The position numbers and the translations under genes are program-made. The notes under the pieces were generated by a model that did not search any database, was not told the DNA's origin, and was given only the letters and a program-made list of their open reading frames with translations. DNA of 64,000 nt from Actinomycetes bacterium (GTDB taxonomy: Bacteria; Actinomycetota; Acidimicrobiia; Acidimicrobiales; RAAP-2), in assembly GCA_021785695.1 (NCBI GenBank), contig JAJYEQ010000003.1, forward strand, positions 1-64,000, read 5' to 3'. Shown piece after piece: positions 60,815 through 64,000 of this stretch. The stretch's first letter is position 1, and each line of letters opens with the position of its first letter.

Positions 60815-61636
60815 CTACTCGGACAGTCCGGCCGGCGTCGCGTAGGTCTCGGCCGGTCCGGGGAACCGACCCTCGCGCACGTCGTCGCGGTAGTGGGTCA
60901 CCGCCTCGGTGATCGCCGAGCCCAGGTTGGCGTAGGCGCGCACGAACTTCGCGGTCGGCCGTCCCGAGAGCCCCAGCAGGTCGTGGAACACCAGCACCTG
61001 GCCGTCCGTGTCGGGTCCCGCGCCGATGCCGATGGTCGGGATCTCCAGCGCCTCGGTCACCGCCGTGCCGACCACCCCGGGCACGCCCTCGACCACGATG
61101 GCGTAGGCGCCGGCCTCCTGCACCGCGATCGCGTCCTCGACCAGCCGGTCGGCGGCCTCGCGGGTGCGGGCTTGCACCTTGAACCCACCGAAGGCCAGCA
61201 TGCTCTGGGGTGTCAGCCCCACGTGGCCCATGACCGGGATCTCGGCGTCGATCAGCGCGTCGATGACCGCCACGCGCTCGCGGCCGCCCTCCAGCTTGAC
61301 GGCCTGGGCGCCCGCGCGCACCAGGATCGCGGCGTTGCGCACTGCGTCGACCACGCCCAGGTGGTAGCTGAGCCACGGCATGTCGGCCACGAGGTGCGCC
61401 TGCGGCCGGGCCGCGGCCACGGCGCGCACGTGGTGGGCGATCTCCTCGACGGTCACGTGCAGCGTGTCGGCCTGCCCCAAGACGACGTTGGCCAGCGAGT
61501 CGCCGACCAGGATCGCGTCGACCCCCGCGGCGTCGACGTAGCGCGCTGCGGGTTCGTCGTAGGCGGTGACCATGACGATCGGCGCGGCTCCCAGGCGGCG
61601 CTTGCGAGCACGCAGTTCGGGGGCAGAGGGGCTCAT
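60815..61636 (-). CDS. panB: 3-methyl-2-oxobutanoate hydroxymethyltransferase
   Basis: 273 aa. MVTAYDEPAARYVDAAGVDAILVGDSLANVVLGQ, KLEGG, GHVGLTPQSMLAFGGFKVQ and IVVEGVP (catalytic Glu) are characteristic PanB motifs. It makes ketopantoate for pantothenate/CoA from 2-oxoisovalerate, the same oxoacid consumed by the branched-chain dehydrogenase of this window. ATG 61636 is 6 nt after TAGGCT (+ 61643-61648). Confidence 0.96.
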   Translation of the reverse strand: MSPSAPELRARKRRLGAAPIVMVTAYDEPAARYVDAAGVDAILVGDSLANVVLGQADTLHVTVEEIAHHVRAVAAARPQAHLVADMPWLSYHLGVVDAVRNAAILVRAGAQAVKLEGGRERVAVIDALIDAEIPVMGHVGLTPQSMLAFGGFKVQARTREAADRLVEDAIAVQEAGAYAIVVEGVPGVVGTAVTEALEIPTIGIGAGPDTDGQVLVFHDLLGLSGRPTAKFVRAYANLGSAITEAVTHYRDDVREGRFPGPAETYATPAGLSE

Positions 61637-61645
61637 GGCCCGAGC

Positions 61646-62056
61646 CTAGGCGCGCCCCCGCATCGGTCGCCGGGTACGCCCCCCCGCCGGCCAGCGCCGG
61701 GCCAGGTGGTGGAACGCGCACCCCCCGCAGACCTCCACCGCGTAGCACTGCACCGGCTCCTCGCGGCGCTCGAAGCGCGCCAGCTCCGCGCGCGTCGAGG
61801 GACAGGCCCCGCCGGCGGGCAGGCGCGGGCCGAAGACGTAGGTGACCTCGACCAGCTCGGGGCCGTGGCACACCGGGCAGCGCTCGCCGGTGCCGCGCCC
61901 GAAGTTGCGCGCCGCGCGCAGCAGTTCGGGGTGCGCGTCGCAGACCTCGTCACGAGACACCTGGCCGGCGGCCAGGCGGGCGAGGAGTGCGTGGCGCACC
62001 AGACCGAACTCGACCACCGCTCCAGCGGCGGAGGTCGTGCGCGGAGCCTGATGCAT
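61646..62056 (-). CDS. DUF5318 zinc-ribbon protein
   Basis: 136 aa. EFGLVRHALLARLAAGQVSRDEVCDAHPELLRAARNFG, then Cys pairs CPVCHG and CGGCAFHHL, with VTYVFGPRLPAGG between them: the DUF5318 layout of actinobacteria. Function unknown. ATG 62056 is 7 nt after TAGTCT (+ 62064-62069), and faces the PadR gene. In mycobacteria a DUF5318 gene also lies between ino1/PadR and the ponA1-rpsF block. Confidence 0.8.
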   Translation of the reverse strand: MHQAPRTTSAAGAVVEFGLVRHALLARLAAGQVSRDEVCDAHPELLRAARNFGRGTGERCPVCHGPELVEVTYVFGPRLPAGGACPSTRAELARFERREEPVQCYAVEVCGGCAFHHLARRWPAGGRTRRPMRGRA

Positions 62057-62102
62057 GTGCGCGAGACTATCCCTCGGGCGCGACCCGATCGTGTCAGTGA
62101 GT

Positions 62103-62133
62103 TTGCTACATCGATATATCGAGTTGATATAAT
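62103..62133 (+). promoter_or_regulatory. Promoter and palindrome of the PadR-ino1 operon
   Basis: TTGCTA (62103-62108), 19-nt spacer and consensus TATAAT (62128-62133), 7 nt before GTG 62141. A perfect 12-bp palindrome TCGATATATCGA (62111-62122) lies between them and is probably the autoregulatory site of the PadR protein. Confidence 0.65.
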
Positions 62134-62140
62134 CGACCGC

Positions 62141-62758
62141 GTGCTGGACATCGCCATCTTGGGACTGCTCATGGAGCGCGACCATCATGGCTACGAGCTG
62201 CGGGTGCAGCTGCGCGAACGGCTGGGCCTGGCGAGCAACGTCTCGTTCGGCTCCATCTACCCCGCCCTGGCCCGCCTGGAGCGCCACGGCAGCGTCGAGA
62301 CCGTGACCAGTCCCGACGGCCGGCTGAACGCGCTGTCGACGGGCTCGCTGTCGGGCGAGCGCGCGAGCCTGCGATCGTTGCGCACCACGTCGGGTCTGGG
62401 ACGGCGGGGCCGCAAGGTCTACCGGATCACCGAGCGGGGCCGCCAGGAGTTCGCCCGGCTGCTCGCCGACCCGACCACGATCGACTCGGGGCGCAGCTTC
62501 TCGCTGCGCGTGGCTCTGGCGCGCTACCTGACGCCGGCCCTGCGCGTGACCCTGCTGGACCGGCGCCGCGTGGCGCTGCTCGAGCGCTTGGAGGAGCTGC
62601 GCGCCAGCACCCAGGCGCCGGACCTGGACGCCTACGCGCGGGCCGTCATCGAGCACGGCGCGCGCGCCATCGAGTTCGAGCTGGCCTGGGTCGACGAGCT
62701 GCGCGCCCAGGAGCATCGCGTAGAGGACAAGGACAGCTTCGCGAGCGACGCGAGCTGA
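62141..62758 (+). CDS. PadR-family transcriptional regulator
   Basis: 205 aa. [28 protein letters not shown]...[20 protein letters not shown], then an insert [37 protein letters not shown] typical of the actinobacterial subgroup paired with ino1 (Rv0047c-like). C-terminal helical dimer domain. Leaderless GTG start after TATAAT. Twenty bp upstream of ino1, so probably cotranscribed and its regulator. Confidence 0.88.
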   Translation: MLDIAILGLLMERDHHGYELRVQLRERLGLASNVSFGSIYPALARLERHGSVETVTSPDGRLNALSTGSLSGERASLRSLRTTSGLGRRGRKVYRITERGRQEFARLLADPTTIDSGRSFSLRVALARYLTPALRVTLLDRRRVALLERLEELRASTQAPDLDAYARAVIEHGARAIEFELAWVDELRAQEHRVEDKDSFASDAS

Positions 62759-62777
62759 CGGACGAGGAAGGGAAGCA

Positions 62778-63887
62778 ATGGGGAAGATTCGCGTGGCGAT
62801 CGCGGGCGTGGGCAACTGTGCCAGCTCGCTGGTCCAAGGAGTCAGCTACTACCACGACGCCAAGCCGGGCGAGCGCGTCCCGGGCCTGATGCACGTGGTC
62901 CTGGGTGGTTACCACGTCCACGACATCGAGTTCGTGGCGGCCTTCGACGTCGACGCGTCCAAGGTGGGCAGCGACCTCGGCAAGGCCATCGACGGGGGAC
63001 AGAACAACACCATCCGCTTCGCGCCGGTCGCCTCGATCGGGGTCACCGTGCAGCGGGGTCCGACCCTCGACGGGTTGAACCGCTACTACCGCGAGGCCAT
63101 CGACGAGTCGCCGGCCGAGCCCGTCGACGTGGTCCAGGTGCTGCGCGACTCGGCTGCCGACGTCCTGGTGTCGTACCTGCCCGTGGGCTCCGAGGAGGCC
63201 CAGCGCTTCTACGCCCAGGCGGCGATCGACGCTGGCGTGGCCTTCGTCAACGCCATCCCGGTCTTCATCGCCTCGGACCCGGAGTGGGCGGCCAAGTTCC
63301 GCGACGCCGGCGTGCCGATCATCGGCGACGACATCAAGAGCCAGGTCGGCGCCACCATCGTCCACCGGATCCTGACCCGGCTCTTCGAGGACCGGGGCCT
63401 GGCGCTGGACCGCACCTACCAGCTCAACGTGGGCGGCAACATGGACTTCAAGAACATGCTCGACCGCGACCGCCTCGAGTCCAAGAAGATCTCCAAGACC
63501 CAGTCGGTCACCTCGCAGATCGAGACCAGCCACATGGGGCCCGACGACATCCACATCGGTCCCAGCGATCACGTGCCGTGGCTCCAGGACCGCAAGTGGG
63601 CCTATATCCGCATGGAGGGCCGCAACTTCGGTGACGTCCCCTTGAACCTCGAGCTCAAGCTCGAGGTCTGGGACTCCCCCAACTCGGCCGGGGTCATCAT
63701 CGACGCCGTGCGCTGCGCCAAGATCGCCCTCGACCGGGGGATCGGCGGCCCGGTCATCGGCCCGTCGGCCTACTTCATGAAGTCCCCGCCGGTCCAGTAC
63801 CACGACGACGACGCCCTCAAGCTGGTCGAGGCCTTCGCCGACGAGGGGGCGCCGAACCCCGCGTGGCCCGAGGTGCGCGCGAACTAG
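62778..63887 (+). CDS. ino1: myo-inositol-1-phosphate synthase
   Basis: 369 aa, the short actinobacterial/archaeal type. [16 protein letters not shown] (NAD site), [72 protein letters not shown] and [22 protein letters not shown] are present. It turns glucose-6-phosphate into inositol-1-phosphate for phosphatidylinositol or mycothiol. GGAAGGGAAG before ATG. Confidence 0.96.
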   Translation: MGKIRVAIAGVGNCASSLVQGVSYYHDAKPGERVPGLMHVVLGGYHVHDIEFVAAFDVDASKVGSDLGKAIDGGQNNTIRFAPVASIGVTVQRGPTLDGLNRYYREAIDESPAEPVDVVQVLRDSAADVLVSYLPVGSEEAQRFYAQAAIDAGVAFVNAIPVFIASDPEWAAKFRDAGVPIIGDDIKSQVGATIVHRILTRLFEDRGLALDRTYQLNVGGNMDFKNMLDRDRLESKKISKTQSVTSQIETSHMGPDDIHIGPSDHVPWLQDRKWAYIRMEGRNFGDVPLNLELKLEVWDSPNSAGVIIDAVRCAKIALDRGIGGPVIGPSAYFMKSPPVQYHDDDALKLVEAFADEGAPNPAWPEVRAN

Positions 63888-64000
63888 CCCGCTGACTCGG
63901 GCTGCTCGCTCCACCAGGCGAGCAGGCGAGCGCGGGCGTCTTCCGCACTGACCTCGCCCTCGTCCAGACGGATCTCCATCAGGTGGGCCAGGGCACGCCC
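63884..64000 (-). CDS. 3' end of an unidentified gene
   Basis: 38 codons to a TAG that overlaps the ino1 stop by 4 nt on the other strand: [35 protein letters not shown]. Only the tail lies in the window, so no family can be given. Confidence 0.6.
   Translation of the reverse strand, partial: GRALAHLMEIRLDEGEVSAEDARARLLAWWSEQPESAG

Noticed and set aside
1..64000. CRISPR arrays
   Set aside because: No regularly spaced repeats of 23-40 bp were seen other than the two copies at 72-118, and no cas genes.

Overview
The window is high-GC DNA with many GTG starts, 1-4 nt overlaps between operon genes, and many genes whose start codon lies 6-7 nt after a TANNNT -10 hexamer (leaderless transcripts). 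The right-hand block, rpsF-ssb-rpsR-rplI-dnaB near a DUF5318 gene, a PadR regulator and an actinobacterial-type ino1, is the arrangement found near the origin of actinobacterial chromosomes. I infer an actinomycete, perhaps of an acidimicrobiia-like lineage; the class is a guess.

Layout. (1) 1-3.4 kb is an accessory region: a tRNA-Gly(CCC) 3' fragment that looks like an integration scar, IS21-like end repeats, an Mrr-type endonuclease, an XRE regulator with a frameshifted membrane partner, and a decayed ISL3 transposase. (2) 3.5-9.6 kb carries a TRIC-type channel, an M20 amidohydrolase, two secreted proteins and an HNH endonuclease. (3) 9.6-17 kb (minus strand) is a seven-gene operon, ArsR regulator plus a six-subunit complex related to hydrogenase-4 and complex I. 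Gene content and order match mycobacterial Rv0081-Rv0087. The large subunit has lost the NiFe-ligand cysteines, so this is probably not a hydrogenase but a cryptic ion-pumping oxidoreductase (Ehr-like). (4) 17-25 kb: a TetR/MFS divergent pair and an FrcBCA-like sugar ABC operon with ROK kinase and LacI regulator, including a clear LacI-type operator and an intra-operon hairpin. (5) 25-32 kb: DNA glycosylase, two secreted proteins (one a tandem neocarzinostatin-like protein), a C-S lyase, and a lower-GC AbiE-like toxin-antitoxin island.

(6) 32.5-45.7 kb looks like a ketone-body/3-hydroxybutyrate module: HMG-CoA-lyase-like enzyme, acyl-CoA synthetase, TetR, succinyl-CoA:3-ketoacid CoA-transferase (scoA and a frameshifted scoB), a beta-lactamase-fold esterase, and, divergently, a Liv-type ABC transporter translationally coupled to 3-hydroxybutyrate dehydrogenase. 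(7) 45.7-50.9 kb: MscS-like channel, LytR-CpsA-Psr protein, a secreted repeat protein, an orphan response regulator and a peroxiredoxin. (8) 50.9-57.5 kb: a branched-chain 2-oxoacid dehydrogenase operon (E1a-E1b-E2), an MFS exporter overlapping rlmN tail to tail, and an SDR gene behind a 13-bp palindrome. (9) 57.5-64 kb: dnaB, rplI, rpsR (with an acidic tail), ssb, rpsF, panB, DUF5318, PadR, ino1 and the end of an unidentified gene.

All functional calls come from reading motifs by eye; no database search was run.
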